The notes under the pieces: model-generated
What the model saw: the letters and a program-made list of their open reading frames with translations, nothing else
What the model was told of the DNA's origin: nothing
Databases searched by the model: none
From: Clytia hemisphaerica
Taxonomy: Eukaryota; Cnidaria; Hydrozoa; Leptothecata; Clytiidae
Direction of reading: 5' to 3'
Assembly (NCBI GenBank): GCA_902728285.1
Contig: CACVBU010000615.1
Coordinates: forward strand, 2,361,069-2,425,068
DNA: 64,000 nucleotides
Position numbers and translations under genes: made by a program
Part shown: one piece after another, positions 45,457-58,329 of the stretch
Layout: the number at the start of each line of letters is the position of its first letter
Numbering within the stretch: the first letter of the stretch is position 1

Positions 45457-47101
45457 TAGTTAATCTGCAGCGAAATACAACGACGTGGTTTACTAGTCTG
45501 TCTATGGTGTTGAGACTGAGAAGAGAGAGATGGACTGATTATTGACGTTTTTGCGACCATTTTGAGAGGGACTATTTTTTAGAGTCGATTTTTTATTTTC
45601 ATAATTTAGGGACCCTTTCAGAGAGTCAATGTCTAATTTATCGTTTTTGGTATGTACCCCTTTGTGGGGGACACTTTCGAAGATTTTAAAAAGGAACTTT
45701 TACGGCTCGGCACATACCCGACACCCATTTTGCCCAGTAGTACCCCCGGGCTCTTTGAAAGTAAAACTCCATAGCCAGATTTCGAAAAAAATGACACTTA
45801 AAATATAACAAAAAATACCAACTTCTTCCCGTGTATTCTAGTACTATCAGTAAGCATCGAAAAGCTGATAATACACGTTTTTCTAAACTCGAAACTAGTT
45901 TTCCCAAGCAGCCTCAATGTTTCTTAATAAACCAGCCTTTTGGGCCTTAAATGTTTCTTACATGTTTCTAAACTTATTTTTGACATAATCAGCCTCCATG
46001 GAATGGAAGGCTGGATTGGAAGGCTCTTTAAAAAAGATGTAAAAAAAAAATTCTGTTTTCTCATTCTCAGTCTCAGCATGTTTCTTGGATGTTTCTTATT
46101 TTTTAGGCATTCTGAGCCTCGTGTTTCTTAAAAGCGTGTTTACTTAAAAAAAGAAACGTGTACACAGGGAACGAGGTTAGGAAAGAGCTAAATTCAAACT
46201 GTAATTCTAAATGAAGTGCATAATAATAGCAAGACACTGTCCTGATATGAAATATGTGTCTGATATGAAACAGAAACACTATGTAAAAAAAAAATCTTTA
46301 ACAAGGTCGTAAAAACGTCAAAAAAGGGCAAAATTTCGCCTCACAAACCTATGTATTACCCCACCCCTGATTATAGACCTATGGCTATGAATGTATATTA
46401 TTGAAAAATGACTTCCCCAAAATATATATCTCCTCCCATTGTCTCTTTATTCTCTAAGAAAAATGGTCCAAGATGACCGAAAATCTACCACATTTCTGGT
46501 GACGTCATCAGCTGCCACTAGTTTATAATAGCCGGTTTTGATGGCTGGATCAACAGTTATTTTGGTTTAAGATCAATGATCTTTTGCTAAGTCATGCTGA
46601 CTTTTTTTACAATATTTTAGCTGTGTCAGCAAAACTTTAAACCTAAATATTAAGTCATCAAGTAATTGCTCCATCAGCAATAGCACTAAGCCATATTGGT
46701 TTTTAAGAAAAATCAAAAGATTTTCGATAAGATGAACAGATTTATAAACTTTTACTAAAATTTACATACTTACAATGGCATCATGTTACAATAAACAAAC
46801 GTTTTAAAATTTTATTTACAAAAAATGAAAAAATTTGGACATCGATCCGTCGATCGTTGCATTCTAGAATACAGGACTTATAATGTGCTTGTTGAACCAA
46901 GAAACATAGGTTGAACAACCATTAAAAGAGTGCTCAATACTCTTCGTAGAGCAAATTCGATATATAGTAATGTATTTTACATGGTGATTTTTGAAATATA
47001 ACTTTATATTGAATACAGGACTTATAAATTTACCAAATAATCTTATAACCACCCTCTTTTTAAGAATTGGTGGTAATGCTTTTGATGCTAAGACAAAAAG
47101 A
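45457..47101. other. Intergenic, repeated GTTTCTTA phrases
   Basis: 45900-46150 repeats ATGTTTCTTA-type words. ACAGGACTTATAA occurs twice (about 46872 and 47018). No gene recognised. Confidence 0.4.
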
Positions 47102-47181
47102 TCTCTTATTAAGAACCTGATCTAACCGGTGAATCTACATTAACTTGGTAGATTCACCGGTTAGATCAGGTTCTTAAGAGA
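47102..47181. repeat. 80-bp near-perfect hairpin 3' of DMRT
   Basis: AACCTGATCTAACCGGTGAA at the left and its exact complement at the right, about 35 bp per arm with a loop of a few bases and a 2-bp bulge. Lies about 225 bp beyond the DMRT stop; could be in the 3' UTR. Confidence 0.85.
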
Positions 47182-47404
47182 AGTATACCTATCAGGAAAT
47201 CAAAATAAAATGAAAGATGAAGCAAACCTTGTCATACCAACAATCATCAAAGAAATAAAAAATCTCTACACTCAACTTACAAACAGAATTCCTTACTACA
47301 AGGAAGCTTTTTAGCATTTCATCTAATAACCAACTAAAAAAATAACAAAAAGTATTACAGATTTATGAGAAATTTAAGGGTCTTAAAATTCCATAGAAAA
47401 AGCA

Positions 47405-49016
47405 TTACATTGCAGTTACAGGTTTTTTACCATTAACATACAAAACTGGGTTACTTTTCTCAATTCTCTTAAGTTCTTTGACGGACTTGAGATACGTCAG
47501 ATAATCGGCGTGAGCATCCCGAAGTTTCGGCGACATCATTAAAGCATCTAAGGAACGTTTCCTTGTCTCAAGATAAGATTGTTTCTTATCTTTGATATGG
47601 TGCTTGTAACAAGAACAGTCAATATCTGTGCATGATGTATGAGGAGGTTTTGCAGAAGTCCGAAAATATGCCGGGTGTGGTATATAATTTGGTGGTTTGT
47701 ACGGATATCTTTCATAAGGTGGTACCTGGTGCCTGTAAGGGTGCGGTAGATATACTGGGTGGTACACCCTAGGCGGAAGGACGCCAACTCTGGTTTTATC
47801 TTTGAGCGCAACTAGAGCTTCAACTGCAAGGTATATGTTGCCATGACAATTTTGTAGAGTTTCTGCAAGTGTGTACGAATCAAAATCAGGGAATATTTTA
47901 GTGATCACTTCGAATGGATCTTTTTTGGAGGCCTGATAACGAGATTTATTGTTATTGGAGTTTGAACACGTGTTAAAAGCACTGCGTGTAGATTTGATTG
48001 TTTTTGAGGATGATTTGTTTGTGATTGGTTGGTTATTGTCAACATCGTTGTTTTCAGGTTGTTCTGTAACTGATGGTTGGCGGTTGATGATGGGGTTGGG
48101 AGAGTGTTTTGGTGATTGTAATGAAGAAGATGTGGTAGATGTACTCATATTGTCCGACGAGGAGTCATGTCCTACATAGAATAATGTTATACCCTTAAGT
48201 TATGTGTAAATTTGTTTGGATTTTGAGTAAAAGACGATTCTAGCACTACCTCAATTCGTTCTAAACCGTCGTTGTATTCACGATTTTAAAGTGGTGCTTT
48301 AAAACTGTTTAAAATTTTAATCACGAACTTTCTCGTCTGTCAGAAATCTGATTCAATAATATATCCGTGGAAACTATTCTCATTATTTTGAACTTATTTA
48401 ATTATTGGTGCAAACATAAATTACCGTAATAGAACTACATGCAGGGCATCCGATTTGAAACCTTAAGTACATTGGAGTCTCCATAACTTGAGCACGCACG
48501 GGGAATACAAGTTTGTTCGAGTTAAGGAACTTTCGACTTATGGAGTAAGGTTTATAAGACATTGTTAACTAAAGGGACCATAAAACTAGTTCGAATTACG
48601 GAGACATTCGAGTAATAGAGGTTCGAGTTAAAGAGACGAAGAGACTCCTCTGTAATTGAATTGGCAATATGATAAGACATCTTACTTTGACCACCACGGA
48701 CAACAGGTTGGCTTCCATCTTCACTTTCACTCCTATGAAAGCTTTTATAATTGATTTTTAATTTTGCATCTTGGTTATTTTCTTCTTGAGCTTGCTGTCG
48801 TCTCAATGCCACTTGAGCGGCCATCACACGTTGCCGTTCAGTAATCAGAACACATTTGCTACACGGACAATCCTTCCATTTACAGAACCGCTTATGACCT
48901 TTGAGCCACGATACCACACCGTGGTTGCGGCAGCGTGCGCATTTTGGAGCACGCGGCGGTTTGGTTTCCGGTGAGATGATGTCATCCGTGTCAAGGAATG
49001 ATGATGTATGATCCAT
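47405..49016 (-). CDS. DMRT: DMRT transcription factor with DM and DMA domains (DMRTA/DMRT3-like)
   Basis: Two exons: 48686-49016 (donor GTAAG at 48685) and 47405-48171 (acceptor AG at 48172-48173), joined in phase 1 to give 365 residues. The DM domain spans residues about 22-75 and starts [15 protein letters not shown]. Its ligands Cys26, Cys29, His41, Cys45 (site I) and His32, Cys50, Cys52, Cys55 (site II) have exactly the spacing of Doublesex. A DMA domain follows at about 195-235 ([18 protein letters not shown]), with an N- and S-rich linker between and a P- and Y-rich stretch after it. DM proteins are nuclear, bind DNA through intertwined zinc sites, and act in sex determination and neural development in animals. 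DM plus DMA marks the DMRTA1/DMRTA2/DMRT3 class, but which member this is cannot be settled here. The 514-bp intron carries a degenerate MITE-like stretch. Confidence 0.93.
48172..48685 (-). other. DMRT intron with degenerate MITE-like sequence
   Basis: 48465-48640 has TTGGAGTCTCCATAACTTGAG and GAGGTTCGAGTTAAAGAGAC phrases, like decayed pogo-type MITE ends. Confidence 0.45.
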
Positions 49017-50780
49017 TGTTGTTTAATTGTTTATTCGCTTTGATTCTGAAAATGAAGAAATTTTGAATTCAAATTTAAAAACATCAAAGTCATTCATCAC
49101 CATCATCGGAAACAAGCAATAACCCTCTCTCCACAGTTTACGATCAGTCATAACTGTTCCGAGCTCTAGCGTTTCCAGGCCTATGTTTCCCGCTTTAGAG
49201 TGTCGAGAAACCTTCGTTTCTTCGGACGTTTAGGACCGACAGGACACCAAAGTCATTAAAATCATTGTCATGCTTTGAATAAAAAAACTGTTTCCACAAC
49301 TTGAAATTCAAGTTCACAAGATTGTTCAAAATAAAAAAGTGTCAAAAATGTTACTAAAATCATTTATATATCTTTTAGTATCACAATAGAAATAAGAAAC
49401 AGAGAAGACTAAAAGTATTGTCCCCTTTTCCCTATTATTTGTAAACAATAGATTATGCTTTATCAAAAAAGGGGACCAGCGTATTATTTTGTGTTGTATA
49501 TATCTATTTTTCACGTTAAGACTCTTAAAGATTAACAAATTTAGGGAAAAATAAGACTTTAAATCAAAATCAAACAAAAATTTGAAAGAATCACGGTCGA
49601 AAAAGAAGAAAAACTCAAACTTAAACAAAATCTAGGACTTTATATCAAAGTCCAATTAGATTGTCACGAAATGAATAAAAAATCTGATTTAATACTCATC
49701 CAAAATTGTTTTTTTGGATTTTTGGATTCTTCATCGCATCATGACAGAATAAACTGCCGATGTATTTCATAAAAAAACAAGAAAAAATGACGATTTGGTC
49801 AAAACAAGGAATGAAAATCAAATTCTCTTGGCGTCAGTTTAATTGTCTTGTGGCCTCTGAACCCAAGCTTTATCTCTTGCGGTAGGAAAGATTTGTTAGT
49901 TAAGATTCTTTGAGTTCAGTTAAGATTTATGTTAAGAAAAGAAAATGATTGAAAAGTCTCACATATATCCATTTAATCAAAAGTCCACAACGGGAAGATC
50001 CAGACAGATTTGAAAATCTTCAAAGAAGAATAGAAAAATGAAAATATAAATCAAAACGTCACAAGGTACCAATTTTGATGACAAAACTTGACTCGCTTTC
50101 ATTTTGTTCCAGAGAACATAAATTCGGCTCAATATCTATTCTATCCGGATGCGTTATATATCTGTTATTATCGGGCTTTTTTGCTTTACTAGAAAATTAG
50201 TAGCAATGATGGCAATGACCAGGAATTAACTAGACAATACACAAAATAAATCATTCACAATTTGTCTAAGGATGGATATATCTGTCGAAGAATTCCAATG
50301 AACTCACGTATTTATAGCCAAAAATCTACATTACATCAGTAGGCTAAAGACACAGTTTAAGCTGGTTTACTGACAGTCTCTAAATTGATAATGAAATCCC
50401 GACTTTTAAGGATTTGTAATTTAAAGAACAATTTAGCGGTCTGAAAAATTTCTCTTTCTTTTAGCATAGGAAAGAGAGGAGGATTTTTGCGATTTAACTT
50501 TTCGCGGTTTAACCGCTAATTGCCAGCGAAATGAAGTAATCAGAACTTTCCCAGACACCAGAAAATCGGTCTATCTTTAAAATGATTTGGCACAGTAGCG
50601 TAAAATCAAATGCCAGATTTCGATAGTGAAATTGTCGATCTGGTGAATAAAAAGATTGAGTATATTTTTGTTGTCTTAACTTTCGCCCTCTTCATCACAA
50701 ACACTGATATGTGAAGGAATTTGGAGTATCGGCATCTTAAACTAATCTTAAGATTGTAAAACGAAATCATATGAATTTTC
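49017..50780. other. DMRT 5' flank, no element recognised
   Basis: Presumably contains the DMRT 5' UTR and promoter; no TATA box or other motif could be assigned with confidence. Confidence 0.4.
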
Positions 50781-51115
50781 CAGTCACTGTCCGGGGGGGG
50801 GGGGCACTTGATTGATTCAAAAACGACTATACGTACAAACCAAACTAAATTTAGGCCTTTGAAATCGGATTCTTCAGTGCAGAGAAAATTTAGCCAAATT
50901 TGAGTAAATTTAGGTGAAAAATCTAGTACCCTTACAGTGCACTTTCTTGAAGATTTGGTCAGATTTTCAAAATGTTCACCCTTATAGTGTACTTTTTCTC
51001 ATCTTTGCTGATTTCGACCCTTACAGTGCACTTTGGGAAGCTTAGAAAAGGGACCCTTAAGGGCCGCACGTATGGTAGGTCATTTACCTTGAGTGCCCCT
51101 CGCGGGGTCACTGTA
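50781..51115. mobile_element. Possible MITE with CCCTTACAGTGCACTTT repeats
   Basis: The left end (CAGTCACTGTCCGGGGG...) and right end (complement of CAGTGACCCCGCGAGGGGCA) are roughly inverted. Three direct copies of CCCTTACAGTGCACTTT-like sequence lie at about 50930, 50970 and 51019. Confidence 0.45.
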
Positions 51116-53300
51116 TATCGACGAACGGTCAGCAATGGACACCTTTCAAATACATAACTTTCAATTTCAATGCATAAAAAATTCTGTTTTCAATTGCAAA
51201 AATAGCTATCGCAATCAGATAAACGTCCTCTAGCTATATATCTATATAATATTGACAACCAGTCACCAACAGTCACTCCTTCAAGAAAGTCAGACAAGGC
51301 GTTGTCCCATATTTGATCGTTACATTTATATACAATCACACAAAAGGAAAGAAAAGGTCGATTAGGAAAAAAAGCATTTGTTTAAATAAAAACTGAATAG
51401 CGGGAAAGGGTTCCGAACCTTTTCAGATCATTATTATATTTTTCCTTTTTGGATACAAAGTGTTTTAAAGGGGTCAGATGGAGTGTAATACGAGTAAGCA
51501 TCAAAAAAACCTTTTAGAAAAGATTGAAGTAGCAAAAAAATGGATGTCACACTTAAGTGATATTTTTGAAAAAATTCTTTTCAAGTGAAAAACATTTTTC
51601 GATTTTCGAACTATCTTTTTTTTGAAATTTAGCGCCTCTTGGACGTGACATTTGCATGAAGACAGCTTGCTTTATTAATTATCTGTTCTGTTTGACCAAT
51701 TTCTTTACTTTTCTTGTCTGTTTTGAAAGCGCCAGTAACTGGAGATGTTCATATCTAAACAGCAGAATTTTTGGAGAAAAAAAATCCAGTAAATTTTTGC
51801 TTAGGCTCCGCTGTTCCAGTCAGTACCAGCACTTCGAGTTGAAATTATTCTAATACTAATTTACTGATTTGAACCTTTCTTTCCAGCATTGATACAAATT
51901 GTTCTTATTTTCTATTGATTTTGAGCCTCTTATTCTTACAATTGTTCTTACAATTGTACAATTGTCGCAGCAAAAAAGTCATATTACTTTGAAGGTAACG
52001 ATATATTACAGTTGTTGAATAGAACCTAGGAAAGCAAAGACAATCCTCCGATCAATGACAAAAGAAAATTAAGAAAATCGAACCATCATCATTATTCCGC
52101 TTGGGGGGGGGGTTATTATAGTTTGGGCGAACTTATGATTTAACCGTTACCTTGATTCCCCATTAAACTTACAAGCATCAAATTTACCCCCCTTCACACA
52201 AAGAATTCAGTTAACTTCAAATTACAACCCAGCAGATAATAAACTTGAACCCAATCTGTCATAAACCATTCATAAAGGTTCGAATACGGCGATGTCTTTT
52301 GGTTAAACAGTGTGCTAGAGCTCATCACCAAATTTGAGAGTGCTCGTTAAAAAAGACTTCTGGCAAAATGCTCCACAAATGGAGCTTACAGAGCTACTTG
52401 ATCCACCAAGGCGTTAAACCAACACTCAATGTTTCCACTATAAGTCTGGTCATTTTTAACGGCTTTTTCTTTCGCAAGATGATTTAATCAAAAGGATTGA
52501 TAACTGAGGGATTTCCTCTACAGAGGCAACCACATGAAGCAATGAGCAAGGGTACAAAAGGGGAACTAAGTTTAATCCGCTCAAAAATCAAAACTTGATT
52601 TTGATGAAATGAATAAAAAAGAAAAGAGAAGAAAAAACAGAGCAAGCCGTCTGTTAAACCTGAACACAATTTGAAGATCACGCTTAAGAGATTAAAAGGA
52701 AACACTTTTCGTGGAAGACAATGTATATCTAATGTAAAATCAATCAAGCACTGATTAAACTCGTATCTAGTGAAAGAGACTTTCTAATGATTAAGATGTT
52801 ACTTAATACAGTTGCGGTGTTGAGCAAAAAAAATATTTCAAATTTTATTAAAAAATATATTTCATAAGATAATAAAAAGAGAAGAATTAAGCGAAAAACT
52901 TTGTTTCCAAATTTAAATGAAATTGTAAGATTATTATCATTTATTTTAGTGATTAACTTTTATAGAATTTCTTTTTAATAAGTGAAAGCGGACCAGAAAG
53001 TCTACTTTAAAATCATCCAAGAACAGAACCCCTCATTCAATACAGGGATATTTCCCCGAAATGACCAAATGGTATCATTTAGAAAAGAGCATTGGTGACG
53101 GTCCTGAAAATGCGCTATGGGCCGATGATAAAAAAGTTTTAGGACTTCATTTCTTAAGGTGCTGCCTCGTAAAATGCAAAATTTCGTGCGCTTTTTAGTA
53201 CCTAAAGTCGATAGAAATATAATTGTCCAATTTATTCAGACATCGTAAAATGAGTTAACGGACAAAAGCAGTGAATGAAGCAACAAACTAATAAATAAGC
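51116..53300. other. Intergenic, no gene recognised
   Basis: AT-rich; a run of nine G at about 52105 and no coherent frames or inverted repeats noticed. Confidence 0.45.
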
Positions 53301-53301
53301 T

Positions 53302-53459
53302 AACGAACGAACGAACGAACGAACGAACGAACGAACGAACGAACGAACGAACGAACGAACGAACGAACGAACGAACGAACGAACGAACGAACGAACGAAC
53401 GAACGAACGAACGAACAACGAACGAACGAACGAACGAACGAACGAACGAACGAACGAAC
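53302..53459 (+). repeat. (GAAC)n microsatellite, ~155 bp
   Basis: Almost uninterrupted GAAC units with one frame slip near 53417. The same unit occurs in short runs at the end of each copy of the 36.8-40.5 kb duplication. The SFVR-repeat frames on the minus strand are artefacts. Confidence 0.95.
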
Positions 53460-53934
53460 CGAAAGGGAATAAAGAAAAGAAGTAACGAACAAATAGAACA
53501 GCGGGGAAACATTTAGATAACCTATATAATAAAGGGACCTTGAACCACGAGCACAGTCAGCACTTAGAGAGATACTAAAGTAAATTTTTGGTCATTATCC
53601 ATGTTCTATAGCGGCGTTCCCATTCTTTCAAAAGCGCTCGACAAGGTACCAATACCAACATTTTTTGAAAATTAAAAAATGTAACAGTAGCTACATATAT
53701 TTTAATAAACAGCAAGTCGGCATTAATGCATTTCAACAAAGAACGAAATTATTAAATCGCTACTATATAACAGAAAAAAAATCGCATCGTCAAATAATCA
53801 AAAGAAAGTAACATGTTAGAGGCAAAGTACTTAAATTTCAACACAAGTTAAAAAATAATAATAATAACAAAAATACATTGAAAAAACTTTTTTGCGACAT
53901 AAAGATATGCGACTTTGTAATGAAATAATTGTAA

Positions 53935-54480
53935 GGAATGACAGGAGAGTGTGATATCTTATTTGTTATCTAACCAGTTCTTTAGCTTTGGTCATCAATA
54001 TTGTCTATTCTTCTACTATTGTTGTTGTCAGCCACTCATATCAAAGAACACGTTTGGAGCTCTTTAGTGGAGGAGTTCAATGGAGAGCGTTGACGGAGCG
54101 ATACCATCGTCGTACTGAAAATTTCAATTCCCGAACTAAGATTGCAGTGACTTTTCTAGGATGTTTTATTTGTCCTGTTTTACTTGGGCTAATCGGCTGA
54201 AGATGGTAAAGGGTAATTTCTAGAGCTGTAAAAAATAGCTTTTATCCAAGAAAGTGTGTAATATTTCATTTGTTATTTAACCAATTTTTCAGCCACTAAT
54301 ATTAAAGAACACATTTGGCCTCTGACATTAGAGAAGGACTTGAGTTTGATGGAAATCGGCGAGATCAATATGCCGAACTAAGAACCAACTAACTTTCCCG
54401 AGATGTTTCAAAGGTTTCCTCTGGGTTAGCTAAGTGCTTGAGAAAATTATGTGTTAATAATAAAGACATGGAAAATAGCT
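53935..54480 (+). repeat. Diverged tandem duplication, ~300-bp unit
   Basis: GTGTGATATCTTATTTGTTATCTAACC (about 53949) and GTGTGTAATATTTCATTTGTTATTTAACC (about 54254) begin two related units. Each continues into TTTAG/CAG-CCACTNATAT-AAAGAACAC. On the plus strand both read SAT(H/N)IKEH(V/I)W before diverging. Possibly decayed duplicate exons. Confidence 0.5.
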
Positions 54481-56156
54481 AATGTGCAAGTAAGGAAAAT
54501 CGCTGGTCTTTTACGTATGAGAGTGACCAGTGGAATCTTGGTGACTTGACGGTATGCAATTTTTCGATTATTTCTTATTTTGAAAAATCAATCAAATAGA
54601 ACATGCATCGACAAAAGAATTTTCGCTACTAGCTGTAACTCCAAAAAAAGTAATAAATGTCTCAAATATATCCACTCTCCCACTGCTAATTCTTCTTACT
54701 GACTTACTGAGATCGGCGAAATGGCCATGAAACTACTGCAGACAAAGAAGGTGATCAGTCTTGGGTGAGCAAGTAGTTGCTCCCGTCCGACTATTGAACT
54801 TCCCGAAAAATTGTCAATTGTGATTCAAAAATTCTTTCAAAATATTGCTTTTGTAGAAAATTATTACATTGTAACAAATTAACGTTATTTCTGTGAAAAA
54901 GTAGAACTTTTTCAAATGACAGATTTTAATTTTGTAATGTCGTAGAATTTAAAACCAAAAATAACAGATTTTTGTAAATGTTAAGTAAACTATCAGTAAT
55001 CAAAATTTTGAATTCGACAAGCTCATTTTGACTTTAATTTCATTTTCAGTTCACTGAATTAAACCACCGTGCCAAATACCAATCCTCAACGAAGAAAACA
55101 CCTTTAAAATTCTCTCATCCCCACTGGGAGAGAAAGTATTTAAAGCTTTAAGAATTCCCACGTGACTTTTGAATTTTGAACAACAAAATTTGAGACCCCA
55201 CATTCTTAAACAGGAGAGTTTCTACCTCTAGGTTTATTCCTAAGTGCTAAAATATTCCCGCCGGTTTACTGAGACAGGGGTGTTAAATAGATACCTTTTC
55301 AAAAGCATAGTTACCCTTCCAGTGATGCGTGGTTACAAAAAGTAAACAATGTGCCTATGTTGCCAATATATCATTTTAAAACGGTCCTTCAAAGCTTAAG
55401 AAGCTACTTTTAATACACAACTCTTTTTATCGTCTCTTTTAGATTTTGAAACTTTTAGATATTAAAAAAGTCCGGCTGGCTGGCAAAAATAATATAAAAA
55501 TGTAACATGTTTCAATGATCAAAAGCGGTAAAAGAGGCAGAAATTAAGATCATATACAGTACAATAGAATAAAACAATAACAAAAAGAAACAAACAGAAA
55601 AATAGACAAAATGTCAAAAAAGGGGGCCGATATTCAACTCAAGAAAAAAGGGGGATAGACACAAAAGATAACAAAATCACACCCAAGTGTAGGGTGTAAC
55701 CAGATACCTTGATTCGTCTCAACTTTTCATCGTTTTCTCGTTCCCTTTAGAAAGGCGACGGCGTAAACTGAGATTGTAAAGACATTTAATAACAGTTACA
55801 AAAAAGATCCCTTCTTTTAGGTGAAACCCTTTACCTAATTAACCTACGGATAACTTCCCCCTGTTTGTGAAATGTAAATAAAAGAACAAAAATTACTGTA
55901 TCAATCAAGCAATGGGAAAGTTTTCATTTGTAAGCGGTGACAACTTTCTACTGTATCCTTTCTGAAAGACTAACCGATATTCTTACACTTTGATATTTTT
56001 GGATTGTGTGAAAAAGTTTTAAGATATAGTAATTATTAAAAACATATTGAAACACAGCCCTACGTGTTTGAAAGGGAGGTAGAGTTCTTTCAAACAACAT
56101 TTCGAAGCCTTTGAAACAGCCCCTGTATTAATGGAGATATTAACAATTTTGGAAAT
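54481..56156. other. Unassigned, one exon-like segment
   Basis: 54712-54764 on the plus strand (after TTACTGAG, before GTGAGC) reads IGEMAMKLLQTKKVISLG and shares ATCGGCGA with the unit at 54340. No linked exons found. Confidence 0.35.
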
Positions 56157-56157
56157 C

Positions 56158-56486
56158 TACACTCCCGGGGGTGCATAGACAAGTGAAGGGTACGGGTATG
56201 TACCGTCATTAAGGATGCCTATTAGTAACCTTAGATCCATGTAAGGGTTGGAAGAATCTTTAAAAATATTAAATTTCAGTTCCACCAAGGGTCAGGAAAA
56301 TGGGGAAATTTCAACTTTTTGCTCCTTGAAATCTCGAAATTAGGTCAAATTAGTCAAATGAGGATCGTAAATTTCACAAAATCCCCTATTTTCCCACATT
56401 TTTAGTCCCGCTAAGACTTAAAAGTCCAAGGGTCGTCAGTTGAGCGGTACATACACTTCACCTCGCAACCCTGGTACCCAACCCGG
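56158..56486. mobile_element. Possible MITE
   Basis: The left GTGAAGGGTACGGGTATGTAC and right complement of GTGAAGTGTATGTACCGC are inverted. Outer ends less clear. Confidence 0.4.
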
Positions 56487-57658
56487 ATCTACACCGATGT
56501 GTATCCCGTATTAAATGTAACCCTATACTAAGCTTGAATAAAAAATTCATCAATCTAGTTTTTGTTGGCCGACGGAATGAGGTTAAAACACTTTGATGAA
56601 ACGTGTGCGGCAAAATAAAGAAAAAGAAACGAATCTTTTTATTTTCCATGACCACGCTAGTTCTTTCGATAATAATATATACCTTAACTCGTTAACAAGT
56701 GTAAACTAACTAAAATCGCAAAATTAAAGCCATGTCTAAAAATTCCTTGAATGCACAACTTCGAAAAGACACATAAAGTTGATCACAAGACGCCAGACAA
56801 GGAATGACAAAACACACTCTACCAACTAAGTACGAGGGTTCCATCAATGGGAATTTCAAATGTTCTGCAGATATTGAAAGTATCATTTCAAATGAATTCA
56901 AAGGGATAAATGTCAACGCAACTTTGAAATCAAGAAATGCATACGCAACAAACTTTAAAGACGTAATAAAAATTAGCGTTCAAAATAGTTTGACAACACA
57001 AAAGATTCAATTGAAAGCTCGGTCACGTGACCAGAAAAAAAGAGAACAAAAGAACAGTAGCAGAAACTTTATCCTACGACATAAAATCGGCTAATGCTGA
57101 GATAACTTTTTATTGATTGTACGTAGTAATACAGGAGCGTAAAACCGATAAATATTCATTAATTTTTTTGATGGCATTTTTTGCCTGCACTAACTACATC
57201 CTCATTTCAATTTGTTTTTTCCCTTCACGATATTTCGACCACTTTACGTGTCTTTTTCAAGTTCACTCATTTCAATTTGCATATTTTTCAACTGATTTTT
57301 CCAAAAAGTTTAGTCCAAAAAGTATTTTTTTAATACCTCAATTCGCGGGTCCCTTCTCAAAACGTTTTAAAATCCTATCTACTTTCAAACCAATCACATG
57401 CGGTTGAGTCCCACGAAAGATGCTAGGGACAAAGGGATTGTCTCCTACTAAAAACAATTTGTCTCACTGAGTTCGAAATATTTAAAACTTTTGTTCAATC
57501 GAAAGATAATTAATTCGTAAGTTGTTGAAAAATTAAATCAAATAGTTAATAACGGTTCATTGTTCATGTGTTTTTCACTTACATTAAAGGGTAGATTTTT
57601 TTAGCAATAAAAGCTTTAATTTCCAGTATTTTAAATCAGAATAAAACAGTGTTCGTAC

Positions 57659-58130
57659 CTTTTACGGGGTCTTCGGACGGTGCTTTCTCTGCACGCTGAA
57701 CTGCAACAAACATACAATCTCGATACGTTGCCGGTGACCTTTGAAACAAAATTAAAAAGTAGAAGCTAATCAAGTGCCTAATTTATAAATACATAGATCT
57801 CGTTGCTAAGCGACAAAAAATGTTAACAAAAATGGCACTCCCTAGCACGTGTTATTTGAAAAGATGGATTCAAATTCAAACTGAATGAAAATAATTTGAT
57901 GGTATTTGCAAATTATGGATGAAATGAAACATGTACGTAATTGAAATTGTAAATAATTGATTAATCTAGACATGTAATGATTAGGTTCGTTTACCTTTGG
58001 CACGCGCTATATTCGGAGAAAAATATGGAATTTATTTGTCTAAATACTTCTAAAAAGTACCTTTTTGTTTCCGAGTAGATTTTCCAGGACGGGTTTGATC
58101 TCGTCCACATGACGACACATATGGTAACCT
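57659..58130 (-). CDS. Exon-like segments of an unidentified gene (about 58063-58130 and 57659-57736)
   Basis: On the minus strand, 58130-58063 is bounded by CTTAG and GGTACTT. The segment 57736-57659 is bounded by a T-rich AAAG acceptor and AAAAG/GTACGA. Both are less AT-rich than their surroundings and look coding, for example GYHMCRHVDEIKPVLEN and SPATYRDCMFVAVQRAEKAP. However, these two readings are in splice phases that do not join, and other phase combinations are also open, so no single product can be proposed. The segment 58855-58745 (WITMYGASTSVNTVSALKFL) is a third possible exon upstream. Confidence 0.25.
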
Positions 58131-58181
58131 AAGGAAGAGAAATGAGTGATCATCAGACATTCATTATCGATGTTTTTAGAC

Positions 58182-58329
58182 ATACAGTCAACTCTCTCTA
58201 ATTCGAACTAAAATATTAGTCCCCTCAGCTTGAAATTAGTATAAAACACTTTCCGCTGTAATTCGAATATTTCTCTAATTCGAAGAAGATTCTTGGTCCC
58301 TTGATGGTCGAATTAGAGAGTTAACTGTA
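58182..58329. mobile_element. 148-bp pogo/Tigger-like MITE including TA target
   Basis: TA-CAGTCAACTCTCTCTAATTC at the left and complement (GTCGAATTAGAGAGTTAACTG-TA) at the right, with internal TAATTCGAA phrases. Same family as 8355 and 11344-11718. Confidence 0.8.

Noticed and set aside
48771..48974. Plus-strand frame opposite the DM exon
   Set aside because: Antisense shadow of the DM-domain coding exon.
53232..53512. Minus-strand frames reading SFVR repeats
   Set aside because: Translation of the (GAAC)n microsatellite; every frame is open because the unit is 4 bp and lacks stops.
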